Assembly (NCBI RefSeq): GCF_016031615.1
Contig: NZ_JACYXC010000001.1
Coordinates: forward strand, 1,054,001-1,118,000
From: Streptomyces pactum
GTDB lineage: Bacteria > Actinomycetota > Actinomycetes > Streptomycetales > Streptomycetaceae
DNA length: 64,000 nt
Reading direction: 5' to 3'
The notes beneath the pieces are model-generated. The model had not been told where the DNA came from, did no database searches, and saw nothing but the letters and a program-made list of their open reading frames with translations. Of the stretch, positions 25,005 through 34,600 are shown in pieces. The translations under genes and the position numbers were made by a program. Every line of letters starts with the position of its first letter. Position 1 is the first letter of the stretch.

Positions 25005-26246
25005 TCAGGAGGAGGGGCGGGCCATGGCCGCCACGAACGCCCGCTCCACATCGGCGGCGGAGAGCACCCCGTAGATCTCCCCGGTCTCCTCCACCACCAG
25101 GTACTCGGTGGCCGGGGTGGTCTGCAGGGTGTCCAGCAGGTCCTCGCCGGTCAGCTCCGCGGAGACCTTCATGCCCTCCTTGAGGTCCTGGGCGAGGGTG
25201 CCGACCGCGACCCAGGGGCGGCGGTGCTCGGGGATGCCGACGATGGCGGCCTCGCGGACCACGGCCGTCGGCACGCCCTGCCCGTCCACGACGACCAGCG
25301 CGCGGGCGCCCGCCTCGTTGGCGCGGCGCAGCGCCTCCGACAGCGGGGTGTCCCCCGCCACCGGGACGGCCCGCCGGGTGAGGGTGCGGGCGCTGAGGCC
25401 GGGCAGCCGCTCGCGCAGCCGGGCCATCCGCAGGCTGTTGCCGGCGCCGGTCCAGATGATCGCGGCGAGGATGGCGGCGAGCAGCGCGTCGGTGAGCGAC
25501 TCGAAGCTGCCGAAGCCCTCGGCGTCCTCGTTCAGCCCGCCGGCCTGGCTCAGCAGCGGCAGGCCCACCAGCACGGTGACGGCGAGCGCCCGGCCGGTCC
25601 AGGCCGCCGCGATGGTGCCGGTCATCGGCTTCCCGCTGATCTTCCACACCACCGCGCGCAGCATCCGGCCGCCGTCCAGCGGGAGGCCCGGCAGGAGGTT
25701 GAACGCGGCGACGATCAGGTTGGAGACCATCAGCCCGGCGAGGAGCACACCGGGGACGGTGCCCGGTTCGACGAACTGCATGCCGACGTAGAAGAGCCCG
25801 GAGAGCACGAGTGAGAGCAGCGGACCCACGAAGGCGAGGACGAACTCGCGGCCGGGGGTCTCGGTCTCCTTCTCGATCTCCGACACGCCGCCGAAGAACT
25901 GCAGCTGGATGCGGCGGACCGGGAGCTTGTAGCGGAGCGCGGCGATGGTGTGCGCCAGCTCGTGGACGAGCACGGAGGCGTAGAAGGCGACCGCGAAGAA
26001 GAGTGACACCAGGTAACGGGCCGCGCCCAGCTCGGGCAGCACCCGGTCCAGCTGGTCCCCGAAGACCCAGGTGATCAGTGCGGCGACGACGAACCAGCTG
26101 GGCGCGACGTAGACCGGGACCCCGAACGGCCGCCCCATCAGGAAGCCGCCCCCCACCTCCCGGGGGCGCTGCGGCCTGTCGCCTTCGGGCCCGGTCGCGC
26201 GTCCGGCGCCGTCGCGGCCGGTCTGCCGCTGCCCGCTGTTGTCCAC
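25005..26246 (-). CDS. Site-2-type M50 zinc metalloprotease with CBS domains
   Basis: This 413-aa polytopic intramembrane protease has the zinc motif HELAH within VLVHELAHTIAALRY and the second motif NLLPGLPLDGGRML, whose Asp is the third ligand. Several hydrophobic helices surround them. The C-terminal third is a pair of CBS domains (RRAVPVAGDTPLSEALRRA and later EYLVVEETGEIYGVLSAADVERAF) that may sense adenine nucleotides. Such proteases release membrane-held factors by regulated intramembrane proteolysis. The GTG at 26246 has GAGGGG 5-6 nt upstream; a longer start at 26420 gives an unlikely Arg-rich leader. It is divergent from the RecB-type nuclease gene. Confidence 0.88.
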   Translation of the reverse strand: MDNSGQRQTGRDGAGRATGPEGDRPQRPREVGGGFLMGRPFGVPVYVAPSWFVVAALITWVFGDQLDRVLPELGAARYLVSLFFAVAFYASVLVHELAHTIAALRYKLPVRRIQLQFFGGVSEIEKETETPGREFVLAFVGPLLSLVLSGLFYVGMQFVEPGTVPGVLLAGLMVSNLIVAAFNLLPGLPLDGGRMLRAVVWKISGKPMTGTIAAAWTGRALAVTVLVGLPLLSQAGGLNEDAEGFGSFESLTDALLAAILAAIIWTGAGNSLRMARLRERLPGLSARTLTRRAVPVAGDTPLSEALRRANEAGARALVVVDGQGVPTAVVREAAIVGIPEHRRPWVAVGTLAQDLKEGMKVSAELTGEDLLDTLQTTPATEYLVVEETGEIYGVLSAADVERAFVAAMARPSS

Positions 26247-26661
26247 GGTGTCCCCTCGTCGGATACATCCCCCGCGCCCTCTGGGTACGGTCCCACGATC
26301 ATGCAGGGCGAGGGCCTCTGACGTCGATGGTATGCGGCTCCCGCGGCGGTCACCCACCACCGCCCGTGACCGGGGCCCCCGGGCTCCTACCCGTCGTGCC
26401 GCCCGGCACTCCTCCGCCACGCCTCGGGCCTCTCCCGGGCGCCCGCCCGCCGGGCGGCGGACGGTCGGTGACGGTGGGTGAGCGGTGCGCGGTCACCGCC
26501 TGCCGCGGTGCCGGGCCGGCGGTGACCGAGATGACCGCCCGGAGCCGTGCGCGTCCGGCGCCCGGAGGTGGCCGGCGCCATGGGTGCCAGGCGCCCGTGC
26601 GCGGTCGGTGGCTGTCCGTGGCCGCCGGTGCCTGTCGGTGAGGGGCCGTATGGTCTTCGGC
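26247..26661. other. Divergent spacer, protease / RecB-type nuclease
   Basis: This 415-bp region should hold both promoters. Only the TATGGT box of the nuclease gene at 26649-26654 is assigned. No gene is recognised. Confidence 0.45.
26649..26654 (+). promoter_or_regulatory. -10 box of the RecB-type nuclease gene (leaderless)
   Basis: TATGGT ends 7 nt before the ATG at 26662, the standard leaderless spacing. This decides the start. An ATG at 26650 overlaps the box itself and is unlikely to be used. Confidence 0.55.
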
Positions 26662-27615
26662 ATGGGAACACTCACCGGCGAGACCGACGAGCCGTCCGCG
26701 CCCGTGGCGGAGGCCCCGGCCGTCCCCGCGCCCGCGGCGGAGGCCCGGGCCCTCCCCGGGGGCCGGCCGGCGTCGCTGTCGCCCTCACGCGCCGCCGACT
26801 TCATGCAGTGTCCGCTGCTGTACCGCTTCCGGGTGATCGACCGGCTGCCGGAGAAGCCGAGCCCGGCGGCGACCCGGGGCACGGTGGTGCACGCGGTGCT
26901 GGAGCGTCTCTTCGACGCCCCGGCGGCGCAGCGCACCGCGGACCGGGCGCGGGAGCTGGTGCCGGGCGAGTGGCAGCGGCTGCTGGCGGCCCGGCCGGAG
27001 CTGGCCGAGCTGTTCGCGCGCGAGGACGGCGGGCAGGACGCCGAGCGGCTGGCGCAGTGGCTGGCGGACGCCGAACGGCTGGTCGAGCGGTGGTTCACGC
27101 TGGAGGACCCCACCCGGCTGGAGCCCGCCGAGCGGGAGCTGTTCGTGGAGACCGTGCTGGACTCCGGGCTGACGCTGCGCGGGTACATCGACCGGGTGGA
27201 CGTCGCGCCCAGCGGCGAGGTGCGGCTGGTGGACTACAAGACCGGGAAGGCGCCGGCCCCGCAGTACGCCTCGGGCGCGCTGTTCCAGATGAAGTTCTAC
27301 GCCCTGGTGGTGTGGCGGCTGCGCGGTGTGGTGCCGCGGCGGCTGCAGCTGGTGTACCTGGGCAGCGGTGACGTCCTCACCTACGACCCGGTGGAGGCGG
27401 ACCTGCTGGCGGTGGAGCGGAAGCTGCACGCGCTGTGGGAGGCGATCTCGCTGGCCACCGAGACCGGCGACTGGCGGCCCCGGCCGACGAAGCTGTGCGG
27501 GTGGTGCGACCACCAGGCGCACTGTCCGGAGTTCGGCGGCACTCCCCCGCCCTACCCGCTGCACCTCGCGCCGCCGGCCCCGCGCCAGGCTCCCCCGGAG
27601 GAGTCCGGCGGATGA
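26662..27615 (+). CDS. RecB-family PD-(D/E)XK exonuclease with Fe-S cysteines
   Basis: This 317-aa nuclease resembles the C-terminal nuclease domain of RecB/AddB and Cas4. LSPSRAADFMQCPLLYRFR near the N-terminus holds the first cluster cysteine. GYIDRVDVAPSGEVRLVDYKTGKAP contains the catalytic D..(D)YK core. KLCGWCDHQAHCPEF supplies three more cysteines, giving the four-Cys Fe-S staple of this group. It may process DNA ends in repair. It starts with an Ala/Pro-rich segment of about 35 residues. No helicase partner or CRISPR locus is nearby, so it acts as a stand-alone gene. Confidence 0.88.
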   Translation: MGTLTGETDEPSAPVAEAPAVPAPAAEARALPGGRPASLSPSRAADFMQCPLLYRFRVIDRLPEKPSPAATRGTVVHAVLERLFDAPAAQRTADRARELVPGEWQRLLAARPELAELFAREDGGQDAERLAQWLADAERLVERWFTLEDPTRLEPAERELFVETVLDSGLTLRGYIDRVDVAPSGEVRLVDYKTGKAPAPQYASGALFQMKFYALVVWRLRGVVPRRLQLVYLGSGDVLTYDPVEADLLAVERKLHALWEAISLATETGDWRPRPTKLCGWCDHQAHCPEFGGTPPPYPLHLAPPAPRQAPPEESGG

Positions 27616-27683
27616 CCCGGTACGCTCCCGCCCGTGCGCGGGAGCGAACCACGGACCCGAGCACCCCGCGCGACGGGGCGGGC

Positions 27684-27797
27684 GACGGGCACAGGACCGA
27701 AACGGCCGCGAAGCGACCCTTGAAGGCGGCGGTGGGTGACGGGCACGGACAGGAACGGCCGCGAAGCGACCCTTGAGGGCGGGGGTGGGTGACGGGC
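27684..27797. repeat. 54-bp tandem repeat, two copies plus partial third
   Basis: Units start at 27684 (54 bp) and 27738 (53 bp), about 90% identical by eye. A third partial unit starts at 27791. Each unit has GAAGCGACCCTTGA and a GGTGGGTGACGGGC junction. The array ends 37 bp before the response-regulator start and may be part of its control region. Confidence 0.75.
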
Positions 27798-27833
27798 GGG
27801 CAGAATGAGACCGTCTAACGAAGGAGATGTCCT

Positions 27834-28505
27834 GTGGCCATCCGTGTCCTGCTCGTCGATGACCAGCCCCTGCTGCGCACCGGTTTCCGCATGATCCTGG
27901 AGGCCGAGCAGGATCTCGCGGTGGTCGGGGAGGCCGGGGACGGTCTGCAGGCCCTGGACCAGGTGCGGGCGCTCCAGCCCGATGTGGTGCTGATGGACAT
28001 CCGGATGCCCCGGATGGACGGGGTGGAGGCGACCCGCCAGATCACCGGCCCCGGCCGGGACGGCCCGGCGAAGGTGCTGGTGCTGACCACGTTCGACCTG
28101 GACGAGTACGTGGTGGAGGCGCTACGCGCGGGTGCCAGCGGCTTCCTGCTCAAGGACGCGCCGGCCCACGAGCTGGTGCAGGCCATCCGGGTGGTGGCGG
28201 CGGGCGAGGCGATGCTGGCCCCGAGCATCACCCGGCGGTTGCTCGACAAGTACGCGGAGCACCTGCCGTCCGGTGAGGAGCCGGTGCCGGACACTCTGCA
28301 CACGCTCACCGACCGTGAGGTCGAGGTGCTGAAGCTGGTGGCGCGCGGGCTGTCCAACGCGGAGATCGCCGCGGACCTGTTCGTCAGCGAGACGACGGTG
28401 AAGACCCATGTGGGCCATGTGCTGACCAAGCTGGGTCTGCGGGACCGGGTGCAGGCGGCGGTGTACGCGTACGAGAGCGGTCTGGTCCGTCCCGGCGGCC
28501 AGTGA
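27834..28505 (+). CDS. NarL/FixJ-type response regulator
   Basis: This 223-aa two-component regulator has a receiver domain (residues 1-120) with acidic pocket Asp9/Asp10, phospho-acceptor Asp55 in VVLMDIRMPRMDG, the switch Thr in VLVLTTFDLDEYV and the conserved Lys in FLLKDAPAHEL. A LuxR-type HTH follows (residues 155-215, LTDREVEVLKLVARGLSNAEIA). The GTG start at 27834 has GAAGGAG 7 nt upstream. No histidine kinase is adjacent, so it is an orphan in this window; the partner and targets are unknown. The repeat array just upstream may matter for its regulation. Confidence 0.92.
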   Translation: MAIRVLLVDDQPLLRTGFRMILEAEQDLAVVGEAGDGLQALDQVRALQPDVVLMDIRMPRMDGVEATRQITGPGRDGPAKVLVLTTFDLDEYVVEALRAGASGFLLKDAPAHELVQAIRVVAAGEAMLAPSITRRLLDKYAEHLPSGEEPVPDTLHTLTDREVEVLKLVARGLSNAEIAADLFVSETTVKTHVGHVLTKLGLRDRVQAAVYAYESGLVRPGGQ

Positions 28506-28783
28506 GGCGGCGCCCCACCCCGGCCGGGGCCGGCACCACCCGGCCGTGCCGTCCCTGGTGACCACGCGCCCCGGGACTGCCGGGTAGCCACCCGGCCGGG
28601 CCCGGCGCCTACCCGGCATCCACCCGGCCGTGGCCGGCGCCCCCACCCGAACCCGGTGTCGGCACGCCAACCCTGCCGGTCCCGGCGCCCCGCCCGGTAC
28701 CCGCCCGGGCTCGACGCCGGCACGCCACCCGGACCCGGGCCGATGACCATCTGGCCGGGCCGCGGGCCCCGGCCGTCCGGGGC

Positions 28784-30388
28784 TCAGCCCTCGGCTCCCC
28801 GGCCCAGCTCCCACAGCTGGAGCATCGCGGAGGAGTCCAGCGCGTACTCGGTGCCGGTGATGTCCTCGCGGGCCACCACGTACTGCTTCTGCTGCCACAG
28901 CGGCAGCACCGGGACGTCCTCGGCCACAAGGTCCTGGATGCGCCGGAACTCCGGGGCGGCCAGGGCCCGCTGGGCCTTCTGCCGGGTCCTGGGCAGCAGG
29001 TCGTCCTCTATGGCGCGGTTGCGGTAGGGGGAGTTGAGGAAGTTGTCCTTGCCGATGAACGGGGCGATGTAGTTGTCCGGGTCGGGGAAGTCCAGGAACC
29101 AGCCCATGCCGTAGACCGCGTACTCCCCGTCGGCCGCGTCCTGCCGGAACCGGGTCCACCGCACGCCCTGGGTGCGGGCCGTGAACAGGCCGCTGGCGTT
29201 CAGCTGGTCCCGCAGGGCGGTGAACTCCTTCGCCGTCGCCGGACCGTAGTGGTCCGTGGTGTAGGTGAGCGTCAGCTTCACCGGGGTCCGGACCCCGGCG
29301 TCGCGCAGCACGTCGCGGGCGCCGGCGACCGACGGTTCGCCGTAGGTGTTGTGGAAGGAGTTGGTGTGCGCGGCGATGCCGGTGGGGACCAGGGAGTACA
29401 GCGGGTCGCCGGTGCGCTTGTAGACGTCGCGGACGAGCGCCTGCCGGTCCACCAGGCGGGCGATGGCCTGCCGGACGGCCTTCTCCCGTACCGCCGGTGC
29501 CTTGGTGTTGAAGGCCAGGTACCGGATGGCCTGGCCGGGGGACTCGGTGACGCGGACCCCCGCAACCCGCCCGGCCTCCAGCTTGTCGATCTGCTCGGCG
29601 GAGAACTCCCGGTTGGCGACGTCGACCTCGCCGTCGGCCAGCGCCCGCTCCAGGGCCGCGGAGTCGTCGAAGAAGCGCATCTCGACGGTGTCGCTCCTGG
29701 GTTCCAGTTCGCCCCGGTAGGCGTCGTTCCGGGTGAAGACGGCCTTGGTGAGCCGGTCGCCGTCCACCTCGGTCCGCACGGTGTAGGGGCCGGAGCCGGC
29801 GACCTCGAAGCCCTTGCGCAGGGCCTTGGGGTCGTAGTCGTGGCTGTCCAGGATGGCGGCGGCCGGGGTGGTGAGCTTGGAGGGGAAGGTGGCGTCGGGG
29901 GCGGAGAGGTGGATGACCACCTCGCGCTCGTTGGGCGTCTCCACCTTGTCGATGCTGGACAGCAGGGTGGCCGGGCCGCCCCGGTGGGCTATCCGGCGCA
30001 CTCGGTCCAGGGAGAACTTCACGTCCCGGGAGGTGAGTTCGCGGCCGTCGGCGAAGGTCAGCCCGCGGCGCAGGGTGCAGCGGTACTGCTCGCTGTGGTT
30101 GTCCTGGAAGCCGCACGACTCGGCGGCGTCCGGCACCGGCTGGCTGCCCGCCCTGGGCAGCCGCATCAGGGTCTGGAAGGCGTTGTGCATCACGGCCCAG
30201 GAGGCGGTGTCGTACGCCTGGGCCGGGTCCAGCGGCGCCGGGGCGTCCGCGGTGGCCTCGATCCGATCGGTGGTCCCGACCACGATGGTGCCGCCACCCG
30301 GGCCCGAGTCGTCCGACCCGCCGCAGCCGGCGAGGGCGGAGGTCAGCAGGCCCGCCAGGACGGGCAGCACCAACGTTTCGCGATTCAT
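28784..30388 (-). CDS. Solute-binding lipoprotein of an oligopeptide-type ABC transporter
   Basis: This 534-aa family-5 extracellular binding protein has a signal peptide and the lipobox LTSALAGC with lipidated Cys22. A Gly/Asp linker follows, then the SBP_bac_5 pattern: TLRRGLTFADGRELTSRDVKFSLDR, FEVAGSGPYTV and EYAVYGMGWFLDFPDPDNYIAPF. Such proteins capture peptides, nickel chelates or other solutes outside the membrane. No permease or ATPase gene is adjacent, so it must borrow a transporter or act as a sensor. The ATG at 30388 has GGGAG about 10 nt upstream; the extra upstream frame to 30484 lacks a signal sequence. Confidence 0.88.
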   Translation of the reverse strand: MNRETLVLPVLAGLLTSALAGCGGSDDSGPGGGTIVVGTTDRIEATADAPAPLDPAQAYDTASWAVMHNAFQTLMRLPRAGSQPVPDAAESCGFQDNHSEQYRCTLRRGLTFADGRELTSRDVKFSLDRVRRIAHRGGPATLLSSIDKVETPNEREVVIHLSAPDATFPSKLTTPAAAILDSHDYDPKALRKGFEVAGSGPYTVRTEVDGDRLTKAVFTRNDAYRGELEPRSDTVEMRFFDDSAALERALADGEVDVANREFSAEQIDKLEAGRVAGVRVTESPGQAIRYLAFNTKAPAVREKAVRQAIARLVDRQALVRDVYKRTGDPLYSLVPTGIAAHTNSFHNTYGEPSVAGARDVLRDAGVRTPVKLTLTYTTDHYGPATAKEFTALRDQLNASGLFTARTQGVRWTRFRQDAADGEYAVYGMGWFLDFPDPDNYIAPFIGKDNFLNSPYRNRAIEDDLLPRTRQKAQRALAAPEFRRIQDLVAEDVPVLPLWQQKQYVVAREDITGTEYALDSSAMLQLWELGRGAEG

Positions 30389-30684
30389 GGTCGGGAGTCT
30401 CCCTGCGGTGGTTCCACGTGCTCGCGACGAGATTAGTCGGCACCTCCGGGCAGGCCGGAACAGACCGAACCACCAGGTAATCACTTTCGGATGACGGCCG
30501 GTCGGCGATCGATATGCGAACGTCGGAACGTAAGGCGCGAGAAACCATCAACCGGGACACATGGGGGCGCGCCAATGCACGCGAAAGGGATGCTCAGCGC
30601 GGTGCCCCCGCCGCACCGGAAAGGAATAGGGTGAGAAAGCTCACGTGATCAACAACGCTTAATGATCACCGGAATACCTCCGGC
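30389..30684. other. AT-richer intergenic spacer
   Basis: This 296-bp spacer between the binding-protein start and the HAD-phosphatase stop (same strand) has visibly lower GC, especially at 30480-30680. It should contain the promoter of the binding protein. I see no small gene or strong hairpin. Confidence 0.4.
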
Positions 30685-31458
30685 CTATTCATTCGGCACA
30701 ATTGCGCGGCACGATCGGCGCGTGGCCGGTTCTTTTCCGCTGATGAGTCGTCGGAGAAATGGCACGTCGACTTCTTCGAGGGAGGGGACCACCGTCCGTC
30801 CGGCGGCGGGCTCGATGGGCGCCACGGAGGGCACGGCGACCACCGGGCAGCCCGCGGCCTCCCCGGCGGCGACACCGGTCGGGGTGTCCTCGATGACGAC
30901 GCAGCGGGCCGGGTCGGCCCCCAGGCCGGCCGCCGCCGCCAGGTACGGGTCGGGGTGCGGCTTGGTCCGCTCCATCTCGTCCCCGGCGACGGTGAGCCGG
31001 AAGTGCTCGGCCCCGATGGTGCGCAGGACGCGGTCGATGACCTTCCGGTGCGAGGCGGAGACCAGGGCGGTGGGCACCCGGTGCGCGGCCAGCTCGGTGA
31101 GCAGCCGGCGGGCGCCGGGCAGCATCGGGACGCTGCCGTCGATCAGCTCGGTGAACCGGTCGTTGAGCCGTACGGTGAGGTCGGCGAGGGTGATGTCGGC
31201 GCCGGTGACCTCGATGAGGTAGGAGGCGCTGCGGGTCATCGGCCCGCCGACCACCACGGCGCGGTGCACCTCGTCGAGCACGAACCCGAGTTCGCGGAAG
31301 ACGGCGGCCTCGGCCTCCCACCAGATGCCCTCGGTGTCCACCAGGGTGCCGTCCATGTCGAGGAGCACGGCCTGAAGTTCCGGGGCGGCCACGGGGCGGG
31401 GTTCGAGCGCGGGGCCGTCGGCCGCACCGGTGGCGACGGCGGGGATGCCACTGGTCAT
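30685..31458 (-). CDS. HAD-superfamily phosphatase (beta-phosphoglucomutase-like)
   Basis: This 257-aa cytosolic hydrolase has HAD motif I LLDMDGTLVDTE, with nucleophile and acid/base aspartates, at about residues 33-44. A helical cap follows, then motif II TALVSASHRK, the motif III Lys in KPHPDPYLAAAAGLG and motif IV VIEDTPTGVAAGEAAG. This is the subfamily IA layout of phosphoglycolate phosphatases and beta-phosphoglucomutases; the substrate is not decided by sequence. The ATG at 31458 is set by GGAGGT 6 nt upstream. It lies downstream of metH by 231 bp on the same strand and may be co-transcribed. Confidence 0.9.
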   Translation of the reverse strand: MTSGIPAVATGAADGPALEPRPVAAPELQAVLLDMDGTLVDTEGIWWEAEAAVFRELGFVLDEVHRAVVVGGPMTRSASYLIEVTGADITLADLTVRLNDRFTELIDGSVPMLPGARRLLTELAAHRVPTALVSASHRKVIDRVLRTIGAEHFRLTVAGDEMERTKPHPDPYLAAAAGLGADPARCVVIEDTPTGVAAGEAAGCPVVAVPSVAPIEPAAGRTVVPSLEEVDVPFLRRLISGKEPATRRSCRAIVPNE

Positions 31459-31689
31459 CCAGGTACCTCCGTGAAGGGACGCGAAGGCCGGCCGCTCCCT
31501 TCCCTCGGGGGCGACCGGCCTCACCGGATCGTCCAGTCTACGTCGGGGCCGTCCTGCACGCCCGTCGATTTCCACCGGCCGGTTCCGCTTCCGGTTCCGG
31601 CCGCCCCTGCGCCCGCCTCTCCCGGCCCCGGCCGCAGCGCGGCACCGGCCGCGGCACGGCCCCGGCACGGAGCGGCCGGGGCCGCGGGG

Positions 31690-34600
31690 TCAGCGGGCGT
31701 TGAAGTACTTCGCCTCCGGGTGGTGGATGACGATGGCGTCGGTGGACTGCTCGGGGTGCAGCTGGAACTCCTCGGAGAGCTGGACCCCGATCCGCTCCGG
31801 CCGCAGCAGCTCGGCGATCTTCGCCCGGTCCGCCAGCTCGGGGCAGGCACCGTAACCGAGCGAGAAGCGCGCGCCGCGGTACTTCAGGTCGAACATCTCC
31901 CGCACGTCGGCCGGGTCCTCGGCGGCGAAGCCCAGTTCGGCCCGGACCCGCGCGTGCCAGTACTCGGCGAGCGCCTCGGCGAGCTGCACCGACAGGCCGT
32001 GCAGCTCCAGGTAGTCGCGGTAGGCGTTGGCGGCGAACAGCTCCGCGGTGGCCTCGCCGATCCGCGAGCCGACGGTCACCACCTGGAGCCCGACGACATC
32101 GATCTCGCCGGAGTCCTCGGGACGGAAGAAGTCGGCGAGGCACAGCCGCCGGCCCCGGCGCTGGCGGGGGAAGGTGAAGCGGGTCAGCTCGCTGCCGTCC
32201 TCGTTGAGCAGCACCAGGTCGTCGCCCTTGGAGACACAGCGGAAGTAGCCGTAGACCACGGCCGCCTCCAGCAGGTTCTCGGTGTGCAGCTTGTCCAGCC
32301 AGCCGCGCAGCCGCGGCCGGCCCTCGGTCTCCACCAGCTCCTCGTAGCCGGGGCCGTCGCCGGTGCGGGCCTGCTTCAGCCCCCACTGGCCCTTGAACAG
32401 CGCGCCCTCGTCCAGCCAGGAGGCGTAGTCGGCCTGCTGGATGCCCTTGACCACGCGGGTGCCCCAGAACGGCGGGGTGGGCACCGGGTTGTCGGTGGCC
32501 ACGTCGGAGCGGACCTGGCCCTGCTCGGGCTCCGGCTCGGCGACCTCGGCGGTGGCGCGGCGGGCGACCCGGCGCTGCTTGAGCTCGGGCAGCGCGGCGC
32601 CGGGGACCCCGCGCTTGACGGCGATCAGGGCGTCCATCAGCCGCAGGCCCTCGAAGGCGTCCCGGGCGTAGCGCACCTCGCCCTCGTAGATCTCGTGGAG
32701 GTCCTGCTCGACGTAGGCGCGGGTGAGCGCGGCGCCGCCGAGGATGACCGGGTACCGGGCGGCCAGCTTGCGCTGGTTCAGCTCCTCCAGGTTCTCCTTC
32801 ATGATCACCGTGGACTTCACCAGCAGGCCGGACATGCCGATGACGTCGGCCCGGTGCTCCTCGGCGGCCTCCAGGATCGCCGAGACGGGCTGCTTGATGC
32901 CCAGGTTGACCACGTTGTAGCCGTTGTTGGAGAGGATGATGTCCACCAGGTTCTTGCCGATGTCGTGGACGTCGCCGCGGACCGTGGCGAGCACGATGGT
33001 GCCCTTGCCCGTCCCGCCGTGGCCGTCGTCCACCTTCTCCATGTGCGGCTCCAGGTAGGCGACGGCGGCCTTCATCACCTCGGCGGACTGGAGTACGAAC
33101 GGCAGCTGCATCTGGCCGGAGCCGAACAGCTCGCCGACCACCTTCATGCCGTCCAGCAGGGTGTCGTTGACGATGTCGAGCGCCGGGCGGGTGGTCAGCG
33201 CCTCGTCGAGGTCGGCCTCCAGGCCGTTGCGCTCGCCGTCGATGATGCGCCGCTTGAGACGCTCCTCCAGCGGCAGGGCCCGCAGCTCCTCGGCCTTGGA
33301 CGCCTTCATCGACCGGGTGTCCACGCCCTCGAACAGCTCCAGCAGCCGCTGCAGCGGGTCGTACCCCTCGCGGCGCCGGTCGTAGATCAGGTCCAGCGCC
33401 ACCTGCACCTGCTCCTCGTCCAGCCGCGCGATGGGCAGGATCTTGGAGGCGTGCACGATCGCCGAGTCCAGCCCGGCCTTGACGCACTCGTCGAGGAAGA
33501 CGGAGTTGAGCACGATCCGGGCGGCCGGGTTGAGGCCGAAGGAGATGTTCGACAGGCCGAGCGTGGTCTGCACCTCCGGGTGGCGCCGCTTCAGCTCGCG
33601 GATCGCCTCGATGGTGTTGACGCCGTCCTTGCGGGACTCCTCCTGGCCGGTGCAGATGGTGAAGGTCAGGCAGTCGATGAGGATGTCGGACTCGCGGATG
33701 CCCCAGTTCCCGGTGAGGTCGGCGATGATGCGCTCGGCGATGGCGACCTTGTGCTCGGCGGTCCGGGCCTGGCCCTGCTCGTCGATGGTGAGCGCCATCA
33801 GCGCGGCGCCGTGCTCCACCGCGAGCCGGGCGACCTTGGCGAACCGCGAGTCGGGACCGTCGCCGTCCTCGTAGTTGACGGAGTTGATGACCGCCCGACC
33901 GCCGAGCTTCTCCAGACCGGCGCGGATGACGTCCACCTCGGTGGAGTCGAGCACGATGGGGAGGGTGGAGGCGGTGGCGAACCGCCCGGCCAGCTCCGCC
34001 ATGTCGGCCACGCCGTCCCGGCCCACGTAGTCCACGCACAGGTCGAGCATGTGCGCGCCCTCGCGGATCTGGTCGCGGGCCATCTCCACGCAGTCGTCCC
34101 AGCGGCCCTCCAGCATCGCCTCGCGGAACTTCTTGGAGCCGTTGGCGTTGGTGCGCTCGCCGATGGCCAGGTAGGAGGTGTCCTGGCGGAACGGCACCGC
34201 CTGGTAGAGGGAGGCGGCGGCCGGCTCGGGACGCACCTCGCGCGGGGCGGGGGTGAGGTCGCGGACCCGCTCCACCAGCTGCCGCAGGTGCTCGGGGGTG
34301 GTGCCGCAGCAGCCGCCCACCAGGGACAGGCCGTACTCCCGGACGAAGGTCTCCTGGGCGTCGGCCAGCTCCGGGGGCGTCAGCGGGTAGTGGGCGCCGT
34401 CCTTGCCCAGCACCGGCAGGCCCGCGTTGGGCATGCAGGACAGCGGGATGCGGGAGTGGCGGGCGAGGTACCGCAGGTGCTCGCTCATCTCGGCCGGGCC
34501 GGTGGCGCAGTTCAGGCCGATCATGTCGATGCCCAGCGGCTCCAGGGCGGTGAGCGCCGCGCCGATCTCCGAGCCCAGCAGCATGGTGCCGGTGGTCTCC

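Noticed and set aside
27684..27797. CRISPR array
   Set aside because: The units are contiguous tandem repeats without unique spacers, and no cas genes are nearby; the RecB-type nuclease upstream is not in a cas operon.
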